The position numbers were made by a program, and so were the translations under genes. A stretch of 41,608 bases of DNA, taken from assembly GCA_017448685.1 (NCBI GenBank), contig JAFSKY010000160.1, positions 1 through 41,608 on the forward strand. The letters run 5' to 3'. The notes beneath the pieces were generated by a model. It made no database searches. It worked only from the letters and a program-made list of their open reading frames with translations, and was not told the DNA's origin. This DNA is from Synergistaceae bacterium (GTDB lineage Bacteria; Synergistota; Synergistia; Synergistales; Aminobacteriaceae). Below are positions 1-9,145 of this stretch, piece by piece (position 1 is the first letter of the stretch; every line of letters starts with the position of its first letter).

Positions 1-446
1 ACGCGCAAATGTTTCACGCCGAGTCCTTCCGTAACAAGCCTGTACTGCCCAAGCACCATGTCATCATAGTTGTAGTTGGGGAATTTGGCTCTGAGTCCGT
101 CGGAGGGCTTTGAGGATTTTCCCGTGCCGATTGCGTCAGTGAGTATGATGTAGTACTTGTGCGCGTCAAGGGGCTGGCCTTCAAGGAATAATTGACCGCC
201 GAAATTGGGATTGAGCATTCCCGCGCCAGAGCCTGTTGTGCCGTGAAGGATGAGGACTGCGGGGTTCTTGGGGTCTCCGAGAGTAACATAGCCGAGCTTG
301 ATTTCCGGGAATGTCTCGCCTGTGTGGAACGTGAAATCTTTTGCCGTCCAAACGTCATCTTTGCGCATGTAGAAATCCTCAGCAAGGGCAGGAATGCACA
401 TGCAAAGTATGAGAACGGACACGACAATAAACGCTTTTGCCTTCAT
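1..446 (-). CDS. Exported alpha/beta hydrolase, MetX-like, truncated by window edge
   Basis: This partial gene starts at the ATG at 446 and runs off the window. A good CTGGAGG site lies just upstream. The first ~22 residues form a signal peptide (basic start, hydrophobic core, ending PALA before ED), so the product is probably exported. The mature part shows the alpha/beta-hydrolase strand VLILHG followed by HGTTGSG, which would supply the oxyanion hole, and then DAIGTGKSSKPSDG and FPNYNYDDMV, segments typical of the homoserine-acetyltransferase-like (MetX) branch. The nucleophile elbow, acid and histidine lie outside the window, so activity cannot be judged. An exported MetX-type protein is more likely a hydrolase than a methionine biosynthetic enzyme (inference). 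It is transcribed divergently from the ubiA-like gene. Confidence 0.8.
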   Translation of the reverse strand, partial: MKAKAFIVVSVLILCMCIPALAEDFYMRKDDVWTAKDFTFHTGETFPEIKLGYVTLGDPKNPAVLILHGTTGSGAGMLNPNFGGQLFLEGQPLDAHKYYIILTDAIGTGKSSKPSDGLRAKFPNYNYDDMVLGQYRLVTEGLGVKHLR

Positions 447-591
447 GGTGAACGCCTCCAGTTGTGATTTTGGGATTGGGGATATTGTATGTTATTGAGG
501 ATGAGAAATGCAGGGGATATATACGCATAAAACGTAAAACGGGGATGAAATTTCCTGTGATATAATTGCTGAAATCCATTCAAGAAAGGGC

Positions 592-620
592 TTGACATCA
601 TGGTTTTGCGGCTGTACACT
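592..620 (+). promoter_or_regulatory. Sigma-70-type promoter of the ubiA-like gene
   Basis: TTGACA at 592-597 and TACACT at 615-620 are separated by exactly 17 nt. The expected start is near 627, inside the CACAG repeat that follows directly. The leader to the ATG at 707 would be about 80 nt. Confidence 0.7.
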
Positions 621-643
621 CACAGCACAGCACAGCACAGCAC
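621..643 (+). repeat. CACAG tandem repeat at the transcription start
   Basis: Four perfect copies of CACAG plus CAC follow the -10 hexamer without a gap, so transcription should begin inside the array. Copy-number change would alter the start region and leader but not the reading frame. The same arrangement with heptamers is seen at 8959-9028 and 10135-10176. Confidence 0.85.
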
Positions 644-660
644 TAGCCTAATATACTGTC
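640..660 (+). promoter_or_regulatory. Conserved leader box (ubiA copy)
   Basis: GCACTAGCCTAATATACT begins at the end of the repeat. It matches the boxes that follow the heptamer arrays of the radical SAM leader (10119-10136, minus) and the methyltransferase leader (8943-8960, minus); consensus GCASTAGCYTARTHT. Its role is unknown: RNA processing, a protein site or an initial-transcript element are all possible. Confidence 0.5.
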
Positions 661-706
661 AGAATTTTCCGCAGAATACAATACCTACCTACCCGGAGTC
701 CCGGCC

Positions 707-1570
707 ATGAAGAGAAAACTCACTCTCATGTTGTCGGAAATGCGCGTTAAGCAATGGACAAAGAATCTTCTTGTGTATTCCGCCCCCCTGTTCAACGGAA
801 GCCTGCTCACCCTTTCAGATTTTCTCATATCGTCAGCTGTGTTCGCGTCATTCTGCATGGCCTCAAGCGGGATCTACATCATCAATGACATATTCGACAT
901 GGACAAAGACCGCCTTAACCCGGAAAAACGTTCAAGGCCGTTAGCCTCCGGGAAACTTAGCGCGGGATATGCCCTTACTGTTTCTGCGATTTTGCTTGCG
1001 TTCTCGCTTGTGTCTGCGTTCGCATTGAGCCGTGAATATTTCTGCCTGCTATTGTCGTATGTGGTGCTGAATGTTCTTTACGCGGCGAGGCTGAAGAATA
1101 TCGTTATAGTTGACGTTATGACAGTGGCATATGGATTCGTGGCGAGGGCTGTAGCTGGGGCTGTGTCATGCGGCGTGAAGATGACAGCTTGGTTTTTGCT
1201 GTGCGTAATGTTCCTGTCATTGTTCCTTGCGCTTGGGAAAAGACGTTATGAGCTTTCAGGGGAAAAACTCCGGGAGGGGCGCGAAGTCCTGAAGGATTAC
1301 AGCATTGACCTTATAGACAGGATGATGAACATAACCACTTCAGCCCTAATCATGAGTTATGCCCTATTCACGATGGATAGCACAACGAAAAACAGCCGAG
1401 CAATGTCGCTGACAGTTCCGCTTGTGCTTTATGGGGTGTTCTATTACCTATATGTTGTTCACGTCAAGCGCGGAGGAGGAAGCCCTGATGAAGCACTCTA
1501 CAAGGAGAAGCCAATTCTGATTACGGTTACGGTTTATGTGCTGTATGTAATCGCCGTGAGAAATTTCTGA
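707..1570 (+). CDS. UbiA-family prenyltransferase, decaprenyl-phosphate phosphoribosyltransferase-like
   Basis: This 287-residue polytopic membrane protein belongs to the UbiA superfamily. The first aspartate motif NDIFDMDKD is at residues 60-68 (N60, D61, D64, D68), followed by the RSRPLASG segment. The second conserved region, around DVMTVAYGFVARAVAGA, is the form typical of DPPR synthases (Rv3806c type), which move 5-phosphoribose from PRPP onto a polyprenyl phosphate at the inner membrane. The expected product is a lipid-linked phosphopentose used as a glycosyl donor precursor. The GT-C-like protein 15 bp downstream could be the enzyme that uses such a donor. No DprE1/E2 epimerase is in the window, so whether ribose or arabinose is the final sugar is open. 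A UbiA enzyme with another acceptor cannot be excluded. Confidence 0.8.
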   Translation: MKRKLTLMLSEMRVKQWTKNLLVYSAPLFNGSLLTLSDFLISSAVFASFCMASSGIYIINDIFDMDKDRLNPEKRSRPLASGKLSAGYALTVSAILLAFSLVSAFALSREYFCLLLSYVVLNVLYAARLKNIVIVDVMTVAYGFVARAVAGAVSCGVKMTAWFLLCVMFLSLFLALGKRRYELSGEKLREGREVLKDYSIDLIDRMMNITTSALIMSYALFTMDSTTKNSRAMSLTVPLVLYGVFYYLYVVHVKRGGGSPDEALYKEKPILITVTVYVLYVIAVRNF

Positions 1571-1585
1571 TAGGAGGAACGAATC

Positions 1586-3043
1586 TTGAAGCGCGTGAAA
1601 TTCCGTTATATTTTCGCGGTATATGCTGCTGTTGTGGCGTATGTGTGTATGTTCATGATTTATCCGGCTCATGATGATTTTTATTATGCTGCCCCGAAGC
1701 CGGGAATGAATCTGCTTGAGAGCCTTAAGCCTACTGCATCATTCTGGCGACCGTTCGATAGGCTAATCGAATACGGATTAGGGTATGCGCCGTATTTGTT
1801 CCCGTATGTGAATCATTTTGTCATCCTAATGGGGCATTTTCTGCTTTGTGCGTTACTGTATGCTGTCCTGAAAAAGCTGACTGGCAACAAAAATTGTTCG
1901 CTCGTGGGTGCGTTGTATTTCTGTGTGTCCCCCTGCATTGTATGCACCGTAACCAATTCAGACTTCATCAATCAAGTATGGGCAATCCTAACCGGGATGG
2001 CAGCGACATTCTTTTTCTTCAGGGCACGCATGACTGGCAAAAGCGGATTCCTTATGCTATGGCTTCTGCTGGCTTTAGTTGCGACATTGGTCAAAGAGAA
2101 CGGCATAGTATGGTTCATAGCTCCTGTTATGCTTCACGCTACATATTCAATCATGAGCGGCGAGAGTCTTTCTTCTACACTGAAACATAACTTTGTGTAT
2201 TTCCTTGTGGGCATAGCTGGAATGATTCTGTATTTCGGCATAAGATTCTATTTCATGGGAGGCTTTGTGCTTGGTGCTGAAACTGATGACGGTACAGGAA
2301 GGTATACTCTAAATTTTTCTCCTCTACACATAATCCGCAACTACTCAATCATAATAGGCGGAGCTTCCACTGCTCTTGACAGCCTCGCGATTTTCCTGAA
2401 GCCCCGCAACATTCCCATAATCATAATCACGGGGATAATCAGTGCTGTGTTTCTTGGGTTCGTGGCTATGAAAATATGCTATATTTTCAGGCATGACAGG
2501 CAACTTTTCACGGGGCTTGTGATGCTGTTCGTGAGTGCCGGGTATATCTCATCACCTTATGCTGTCATGGGGTACAATTCGGAAGCAACAGCGTATGAGA
2601 TGACATTCATGATAGGGCTTATGCTGGGCGTGATATTACATTCAGGAGGGCGGAGCAGGTTCGGAAGGTCAATACTTGTGGCAATGTTCGCATGTATGAT
2701 TCTATCATCGGGGCATAAGATTTGCGTCATGCATGAATACACGCTAGGAGTACATAACTTCATTGTGGAACACGCGCAGGATTTTCGCAGAACTCCGGCA
2801 AAAGCATATGTGTATTTCATTGAGGATATTCCGCGCTACGGTTACGCAACGTACAAATACACTATGGGGCATGGCCTCGCTAACGGTATTGGGTTCAAGT
2901 CCGTATGGGGCTGGAGGACAAAAATCACAATAAACCATGTGAGCGATGATGCACATATTGATTTCACGCCTGATTCGCTGCCAGAATATGACACAGTATT
3001 TTCCCTTTCAGAATCAGGAAAACTAAATGTGCTGAGGAATTGA
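1586..3043 (+). CDS. Polytopic membrane protein, GT-C glycosyltransferase-like
   Basis: The start is the TTG at 1586, eight bases after AGGAGG. The 485-residue product has about ten hydrophobic segments and a loop after the first one with adjacent acidic residues (YPAHDDFYY, D30-D31). In GT-C enzymes that use lipid-phosphate sugar donors, an acidic pair in this loop is catalytic. A WRP...D segment and an N-x3-L/M-H-like stretch after the second segment recall the TMTC/PMT-like architecture. A soluble tail of about 100 residues follows the last membrane segment. Co-transcription with the phosphoribosyltransferase suggests pentose transfer to a surface glycan or protein. The family assignment rests on topology and the DD loop only, so the activity is inference. 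Confidence 0.6.
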   Translation: MKRVKFRYIFAVYAAVVAYVCMFMIYPAHDDFYYAAPKPGMNLLESLKPTASFWRPFDRLIEYGLGYAPYLFPYVNHFVILMGHFLLCALLYAVLKKLTGNKNCSLVGALYFCVSPCIVCTVTNSDFINQVWAILTGMAATFFFFRARMTGKSGFLMLWLLLALVATLVKENGIVWFIAPVMLHATYSIMSGESLSSTLKHNFVYFLVGIAGMILYFGIRFYFMGGFVLGAETDDGTGRYTLNFSPLHIIRNYSIIIGGASTALDSLAIFLKPRNIPIIIITGIISAVFLGFVAMKICYIFRHDRQLFTGLVMLFVSAGYISSPYAVMGYNSEATAYEMTFMIGLMLGVILHSGGRSRFGRSILVAMFACMILSSGHKICVMHEYTLGVHNFIVEHAQDFRRTPAKAYVYFIEDIPRYGYATYKYTMGHGLANGIGFKSVWGWRTKITINHVSDDAHIDFTPDSLPEYDTVFSLSESGKLNVLRN

Positions 3044-3049
3044 GCGCAT

Positions 3050-3080
3050 AAAAAAATCCCCTGGCCTTTTCACCAGGGGA
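3050..3080 (-). terminator. Rho-independent terminator of hrcA-grpE-dnaK
   Basis: An 8-bp perfect stem (3057-3064 with 3073-3080, TCCCCTGG/CCAGGGGA) with an 8-nt loop is followed on the minus strand by seven U. There is no U-tract in the plus direction, so it serves the dnaK side. No dnaJ follows dnaK before it. Confidence 0.85.
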
Positions 3081-4952
<1,872 letters not shown>

Positions 4953-4968
4953 TTAATGTTTATGCCTG

Positions 4969-4996
4969 CTACCCACTACCCACTACCCACTACTCA
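4969..4996. repeat. Heptamer array (CTACCCA x4) between grpE and dnaK
   Basis: Three perfect copies of CTACCCA (AGTGGGT-phase on the minus strand) are followed by a fourth with one mismatch that contains the grpE stop codon. It occupies about half of the 56-bp grpE-dnaK gap, ahead of the dnaK ribosome-binding site, and may be a variable spacer within the mRNA. Confidence 0.85.
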
Positions 4997-5503
4997 CTGT
5001 ATTTTCCCTACTATGACTTTTGCAGGGCGTAAGACTCTATCATTTGTCCTGTACCCTTTGAGGATTTCCCGAATGATTACGCCGTCAAGTTCCGGGTCAT
5101 TCGTTTTTTCTGTCCCGGTAGCATCATGAATAGACGGGTCAAACTTTTCGCCCTCAGACTTTATGACGCTCACGCCGAGTCCCTCAAGCACTCCCATGAA
5201 TTGACGCTGAACCATCTCAACGCCTTTCAGGATGCTCATTGCGTCCTCAGTTCCTGCTGTCAACGCCCTGTCCAAGTTATCGAGTACAGGCAATATTGCG
5301 GTGATAGTTTCTTCTTGGGCGCGTTTTCTGGTTTCGGAGCGTTCTTTGATTGTGCGCTGCCTGAAGTTGTAGAAATCCGCTGTCTTAGTCTTGAGCTGGC
5401 GTTTGAGGTCGTCTATTTCTTTCTGCTTTTCATCCTCTTCAATTTCCGGCTGTGATTCTGATTCTTCCTGCGTCGCCTCTAATTTCTCGTCATCATCATT
5501 CAC
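4994..5503 (-). CDS. grpE: Nucleotide exchange factor GrpE
   Basis: The 169-residue product has an acidic, disordered N-terminus, a long coiled-coil helix rich in Lys/Glu (DDLKRQLKTKTADFYNFRQR), the NLDRAL segment, and a C-terminal beta domain with the family signature around GVEMVQRQFMGVLEGLGV and FDPSIHDA. It dimerises and releases ADP from DnaK. The start is the GTG at 5503, nine bases after GGAGGTG. That site overlaps the end of hrcA, with only three bases between the genes, so translation is probably coupled. Length and order are standard for the heat-shock operon. Confidence 0.95.
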   Translation of the reverse strand: MNDDDEKLEATQEESESQPEIEEDEKQKEIDDLKRQLKTKTADFYNFRQRTIKERSETRKRAQEETITAILPVLDNLDRALTAGTEDAMSILKGVEMVQRQFMGVLEGLGVSVIKSEGEKFDPSIHDATGTEKTNDPELDGVIIREILKGYRTNDRVLRPAKVIVGKIQ

Positions 5504-5506
5504 TTT

Positions 5507-6526
5507 TCATTTCACCTCCCTCGTTGAATCTTCGTCTAGCACGTCCGCAACACTCTCCAGAACGCTGATAGACCTCTCGTAATCCATCCTCAATGGCCCG
5601 ATTAACCCTAACACAGCCTTTTGCTGTCTTGGCCTCGCTGGAATGAGTATCATTGCGCTATCTTCCATGCCCTCGGTTTCGTTTTCCTCGCCGAGAGAGA
5701 TATTCATGGCTTTGCTTTCACGGCATTTCTCAATCATTCGGGCGAGGGGCTTCTCCTGTTCCAAGAGATTCAACACTGCCTGAATCCGTGATAACGTCTG
5801 AAAATGCGGGAGTCCTAAAATCTGCCTTGCGCCTGAGCTGAAAAACCTGTAATTCTGCTCCGTAAGAAACCTGTCAAGCTCCCTTATAGCGTCCCTGCAT
5901 GAGGCTTCAGCGTCCTCAAGCCCTGATAGCGCGTACTGATACAGAATCTCGCGGACATCGCTCCAAGAATGCCCCCCCGCTACTGTGTTGATGCGCCTGC
6001 TCAATTCCTCAAGCGTTTTAGCGTCAACGTCATAAGGTAGCGTGAACTGCGAATGATGAACCAATCCCCCTTTAAGCACGATGAGCGCAAGTACGTTATT
6101 GCCCCCCATGAGCATCAAATCAATGTGGCGTATTTCAGCGTCCTCAAGCCCTGGAACAGCCGCAACAGCAACGCAATTCGTCAATCTGGCCATGAGGTGA
6201 GTTACGTGGTTGAGGAGGTCTTCAATTCCGCTACGACTGCCGAGAATTTCGCGCTTTATGTCCTCAATGTGAAGATGATTACGCGCCCTTGATGTTACGG
6301 AGTCAACATACACACGGTAAGCTCTTGCTGTTGGAAGCCTTCCTGATGATGAGTGTGGCTGATAGAAGTACCCCATCTCTTCAAGGTCGGCCATCTCATT
6401 GCGGATTGTGGCGGGACTGAAACCGCGTATGTATTTCTTGACGATTGTACGCGATCCGGCTGGCTCACCTGTCTTGATGTACTCATAGACTACCGCGAGG
6501 ATTATGCTTAACTGTCTTTCTGTCAT
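5507..6526 (-). CDS. hrcA: Heat-inducible transcription repressor HrcA
   Basis: The 339-residue protein has the winged-helix N-terminus of HrcA (MTERQLSIILAVVYEYIKTG, then GSRTIVKKY and SPATIRNEMADLEEMGY), a central dimerisation/GAF-like region and a C-terminal segment with LIGPLRMDYERSISVLE. HrcA binds CIRCE elements and represses hrcA-grpE-dnaK and often groESL; its activity depends on GroEL. AGGAGGTGAG lies before the ATG. As the first gene behind its own CIRCE-like site it should be autoregulated. Confidence 0.96.
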   Translation of the reverse strand: MTERQLSIILAVVYEYIKTGEPAGSRTIVKKYIRGFSPATIRNEMADLEEMGYFYQPHSSSGRLPTARAYRVYVDSVTSRARNHLHIEDIKREILGSRSGIEDLLNHVTHLMARLTNCVAVAAVPGLEDAEIRHIDLMLMGGNNVLALIVLKGGLVHHSQFTLPYDVDAKTLEELSRRINTVAGGHSWSDVREILYQYALSGLEDAEASCRDAIRELDRFLTEQNYRFFSSGARQILGLPHFQTLSRIQAVLNLLEQEKPLARMIEKCRESKAMNISLGEENETEGMEDSAMILIPARPRQQKAVLGLIGPLRMDYERSISVLESVADVLDEDSTREVK

Positions 6527-6550
6527 ATAAACTCACCTCCTGTTATGGTC

Positions 6551-6577
6551 TTAGCACTCACATATAATGACTGCCAT
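6551..6577 (-). promoter_or_regulatory. Degenerate CIRCE operator upstream of hrcA
   Basis: TTAGCACTC at 6551-6559 is a perfect CIRCE half site. After the expected 9-nt spacer, GACTGCCAT at 6569-6577 matches 6 of 9 positions of GAGTGCTAA. It lies in the predicted hrcA leader, just downstream of the start site. The weak half may lower HrcA affinity. Confidence 0.75.
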
Positions 6578-6595
6578 TAGAATTTAGCGCGGATA

Positions 6596-6624
6596 AGATT
6601 AGCAGAGGGTCATGAAAAAGTCAA
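6596..6624 (-). promoter_or_regulatory. Promoter of hrcA-grpE-dnaK
   Basis: On the minus strand TTGACT (6619-6624) and TAATCT (6596-6601) are 17 nt apart. The expected start near 6589 places the CIRCE just downstream, the usual geometry for HrcA repression. Confidence 0.6.
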
Positions 6625-6643
6625 CAGTCCAAAGAAGCCGCAA

Positions 6644-6652
6644 TGTTATAAT
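6644..6652 (+). promoter_or_regulatory. Extended -10 promoter for the GT2 pair
   Basis: TGTTATAAT is a perfect extended -10 (TGnTATAAT). No good -35 is visible. The start would be near 6659, giving a leader of about 17 nt that includes the AAGAGGTGA-type ribosome site. It is back to back with the hrcA promoter. Confidence 0.5.
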
Positions 6653-6675
6653 CACGCCCAAGAGGTGAAAAGCGA

Positions 6676-7419
6676 ATGATACCTGTTACAGTGCTTACGG
6701 TCTCACTAAACGCTGAGGCGACAATATCACGAGCGATTGAGAGCATGATTGCGCAGACATATGAAGGCGATATTGAGTACATAGTGATAGACGGAGCGTC
6801 AAAGGACAATACAGCCAGAATAGCGGAGTCATACGTTGAAAGGTTTAACTCACGGCCTCGAAGGTCAATGCGTGTAATCTCTGAGCCAGATAAAGGAATG
6901 TATGACGCTCTCAACAAGGGCGCAAAGTTGGCTAATGGCGTGATTGTTGGGCAGATAAACGCTGATGACTGGTATGAACCTGACGCGATTCAGATTATGG
7001 CGGAATTATATGAGCGTGAGAAATACAATGTTGGCTGGGGAACTGTGAATCTTCATACGAGTTGGAGCAGCATAAAGAAAAGTGCTAGGCTTCCGGGAAT
7101 GTTATGGACAACAACACATTGGCATCACACAACACAGTTTGCGGAGAAACAAACTCTGCTTGAGCATCCTTATGCCTGTGAGTGTTTTGCGGATGACTTC
7201 GAGTTTCTGACGTGGTGCTACGTGAATGGCAAGAAATTTTCCGTAACCGACAAGCTAATCACAAATTTTTCCTTCGGTGGAATGAGTACGAAAAAGAGCT
7301 TTAAGGCGGCTATGTACAGGCTGAAATGCATATCCATGATTTATAGGCGTTACGGGTTCAGCAGGCTTTATTGGATTCAGCGTTTTACCTACGAGATGGC
7401 CAAATATATTATGGCGTGA
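6676..7419 (+). CDS. Family 2 glycosyltransferase (copy 1)
   Basis: The 247-residue protein has a GT-A fold start (PVTVLTVSLNAEATI), the nucleotide-sugar loop DGASKDNT, EPDKGMYDALNKG and a DxD-type metal motif in NADDW (about residues 95-99). This arrangement is common in small GT2 enzymes of O-antigen, capsule and lipooligosaccharide clusters that work at the cytoplasmic membrane face. The acceptor half has HWHH and FGGMSTKKS. It is followed after 10 bp by a paralogue with about 80% identity over the first 125 residues but a much more diverged second half. The sugar and acceptor cannot be read from sequence. Confidence 0.88.
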   Translation: MIPVTVLTVSLNAEATISRAIESMIAQTYEGDIEYIVIDGASKDNTARIAESYVERFNSRPRRSMRVISEPDKGMYDALNKGAKLANGVIVGQINADDWYEPDAIQIMAELYEREKYNVGWGTVNLHTSWSSIKKSARLPGMLWTTTHWHHTTQFAEKQTLLEHPYACECFADDFEFLTWCYVNGKKFSVTDKLITNFSFGGMSTKKSFKAAMYRLKCISMIYRRYGFSRLYWIQRFTYEMAKYIMA

Positions 7420-7429
7420 GGCGAGGAAT

Positions 7430-8167
7430 ATGATACCTATTACGGTGCTTACAGTCTCATTCAATGCGGAGTCAACAATATCCCGGACAATCGAGAGCGT
7501 AATCAATCAGACATACAGCGACATAGAGTATATAGTGCTTGACGGAGCGTCAAAGGACAACACAGCCGATATAGCAAGGTCATATGTTGAAGGCTTCAAT
7601 TCGCGGCCGGGAAGGTCAATGCGTGTAATCTCTGAGCCTGACAAAGGAATGTATGACGCTCTCAACAAGGGCGCGAGGTTGGCTAATGGCGTAATAGTCG
7701 GGCAGATAAATGCGGATGACTGGTACGAGCCTGATGCGGTTCAGACTATGGCGGAATTGTACGAGCGTGAACATTACGCGCTTGCGTGGGGAAGCCTGAA
7801 TGTGATTACGGGGGCAGGGAACTTCATCAAACATGCCAGACGTGGACTCCTCTGGACGACTTCGCATTGGTGCCACCCGGCTGCTTTTGCCTCACGTGAG
7901 ACGTTGCTGGAATATCCTTATCCCCTAACGAACTCGCATGATGATTTTGACTTCGCGACGCATGTATATCTTGACGGGAAGAAAATTATCCCCCTCGACA
8001 AAGTGATAAGCAACTTCACATTCGGGGGGATGAGTACGCAGAAAAGTTTGCGTGAGGCGAAAAAGAGAGTCGATGAGATTTACGGGATCTACAAGAAATA
8101 CGGCATGAGCAAGTTATATTACCTGCACAGGCTTATATTTGAGGCTGTGAAGTATATTCTGACATAG
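7430..8167 (+). CDS. Family 2 glycosyltransferase (copy 2)
   Basis: This is a tandem paralogue of the preceding gene, 245 residues. It has the same GT-A landmarks: DGASKDNT, EPDKGMYDALNKG and NADDW. It is one residue shorter near position 30 (QTYSD against QTYEGD). Long stretches of DNA are identical in the 5' half, for example around 7610-7670, while the 3' half diverges, as expected if donor specificity is kept and acceptor specificity differs. It is probably co-transcribed with copy 1. Its last 35 bp overlap the 3' end of the convergent methyltransferase gene. Confidence 0.88.
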   Translation: MIPITVLTVSFNAESTISRTIESVINQTYSDIEYIVLDGASKDNTADIARSYVEGFNSRPGRSMRVISEPDKGMYDALNKGARLANGVIVGQINADDWYEPDAVQTMAELYEREHYALAWGSLNVITGAGNFIKHARRGLLWTTSHWCHPAAFASRETLLEYPYPLTNSHDDFDFATHVYLDGKKIIPLDKVISNFTFGGMSTQKSLREAKKRVDEIYGIYKKYGMSKLYYLHRLIFEAVKYILT

Positions 8168-8921
8168 CCTTCTCCGCAGTGAAGCATACATATGAGCTTA
8201 GAGTCTTTGCGCGGAAAATATACATCAGGAAGTCCCACAGCATGACAATTAGCGCGAACGGCACGAAAAACGAGAAATACCCAGCTTGGCCATAACTGAA
8301 CCTGAAATCCACATGAGTGAATCCGTGTTTTGACAGCAAATTTTTCAGCGCGGGATAATAGCAACGGTCATAATACGCTTTGAAGCCCTGAAAGCCTTTT
8401 ACTTCCGGGAAAATCGAGAACAGAATTTTGCGAGCTAGCCAGTTAGGGAGCATCTGATTTATCACAGAGAAAAGCGCAAACTTGCAGGGAAGCTCACTGA
8501 TGAATTTTCCGCCGGGTTTGAGTATCCTGCTTACCTCCTTAACCGCGCTGTCAAGATCATGCAGATGTTCCAGCACTGAAGATGACGTTACGAGGTCTGC
8601 TGAAGCGTCATCAAGCGGGACTCTTGCACCGGAAGCTATATCCGCCACGATTTTTTCGTCCGCGTCATGATTGTATTCAAGCTCCTCAGATGACACATCA
8701 AGCGCAATAATTTTTACGCCATCGAATTTTCTGCATTCCTCCGCAAAGGCGCAATGCTTTCCCCCGCCGATGTCAAGAATCACAATTTCGTCACGGAGGT
8801 TTGCTTTCACTTGCTCACGGTAATAAGTGTATATGCTGAATTTTGTGTTGGGAAAAAATTTCAGGAGGGCAAAATAACATTTCTTGTTGAAGTTGATGAA
8901 CGCTCTGACAGGGTTAGGCAT
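8133..8921 (-). CDS. Class I SAM-dependent methyltransferase
   Basis: I place the start at the ATG at 8921 (MPNPVRAF), five bases after GGGGAGG, rather than at the ATG six codons upstream. The 262-residue protein has motif I ILDIGGG at residues 48-54, an acidic post-I residue (ALDVSSEE), DASADLVTSSSVLEHLHD (motif IV region) and RILKPGGKF, typical of the Methyltransf_11/UbiE-like fold. Two hydrophobic segments near the C-terminus suggest membrane association. Together with neighbouring GT2 and radical SAM genes it probably modifies a glycan or lipid intermediate; the substrate is unknown. It is driven by the repeat-containing promoter at 9030-9059, with a leader of about 100 nt. Confidence 0.85.
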   Translation of the reverse strand: MPNPVRAFINFNKKCYFALLKFFPNTKFSIYTYYREQVKANLRDEIVILDIGGGKHCAFAEECRKFDGVKIIALDVSSEELEYNHDADEKIVADIASGARVPLDDASADLVTSSSVLEHLHDLDSAVKEVSRILKPGGKFISELPCKFALFSVINQMLPNWLARKILFSIFPEVKGFQGFKAYYDRCYYPALKNLLSKHGFTHVDFRFSYGQAGYFSFFVPFALIVMLWDFLMYIFRAKTLSSYVCFTAEKAMSEYTSQPQI

Positions 8922-8942
8922 TGAAACCTCCCCTGACATCGA

Positions 8943-8960
8943 GACAAACTAAGCTACTGC
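8943..8960 (-). promoter_or_regulatory. Conserved leader box (methyltransferase copy)
   Basis: Read on the minus strand, GCAGTAGCTTAGTTTGTC follows the last heptamer. It differs from the radical SAM copy at three of 18 positions and shares the core TAGCYTARTHT with the ubiA copy. Confidence 0.55.
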
Positions 8961-9028
8961 GGAATGCGGAATGCGGAATGCGGAATGCGGAATGCGGAAT
9001 GCGGAATGCGGAATGCGGAATGCGGAAT
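8959..9028. repeat. Heptamer array GCGGAAT x10
   Basis: There are exactly ten perfect copies of GCGGAAT (ATTCCGC in the transcribed direction) over 70 bp, with no variant unit, which suggests recent expansion. The array starts two bases after the minus-strand -10 hexamer, so transcription should start within it and the first ~65 nt of RNA would be repeat. Both strands are open in all frames and give false ORFs with NAECGMR-type repeats. Confidence 0.97.
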
Positions 9029-9029
9029 C

Positions 9030-9059
9030 ATTATACGCACACATTTTCGCTTATGTCAA
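9030..9059 (-). promoter_or_regulatory. Consensus promoter of the methyltransferase gene
   Basis: On the minus strand TTGACA (9054-9059) and TATAAT (9030-9035) are both perfect, with an 18-nt spacer. The expected start is near 9023, in the first heptamer. AAGGAGG lies directly upstream of the -35, as in the sister promoter at 10178-10207. Confidence 0.8.
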
Positions 9060-9106
9060 CCTCCTTTTTATTGATTTATGCGATATTTATTTTACCATAT
9101 AGCGAC

Positions 9107-9139
9107 GAAAAAAGCCGGACTCACTGTTTCAAGTCCGGC
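9107..9139 (-). terminator. Terminator of the radical SAM gene
   Basis: The 8-bp stem GCCGGACT/AGTCCGGC (9114-9121 with 9132-9139) has a 10-nt loop and is followed on the minus strand by six U. It sits six bases after the stop codon and separates the radical SAM gene from the methyltransferase promoter. Confidence 0.85.
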
Positions 9140-9145
9140 CTTGTC

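Noticed and set aside
8943-9028. CRISPR array
   Set aside because: The units are 7 bp with no spacers. No cas genes are present.
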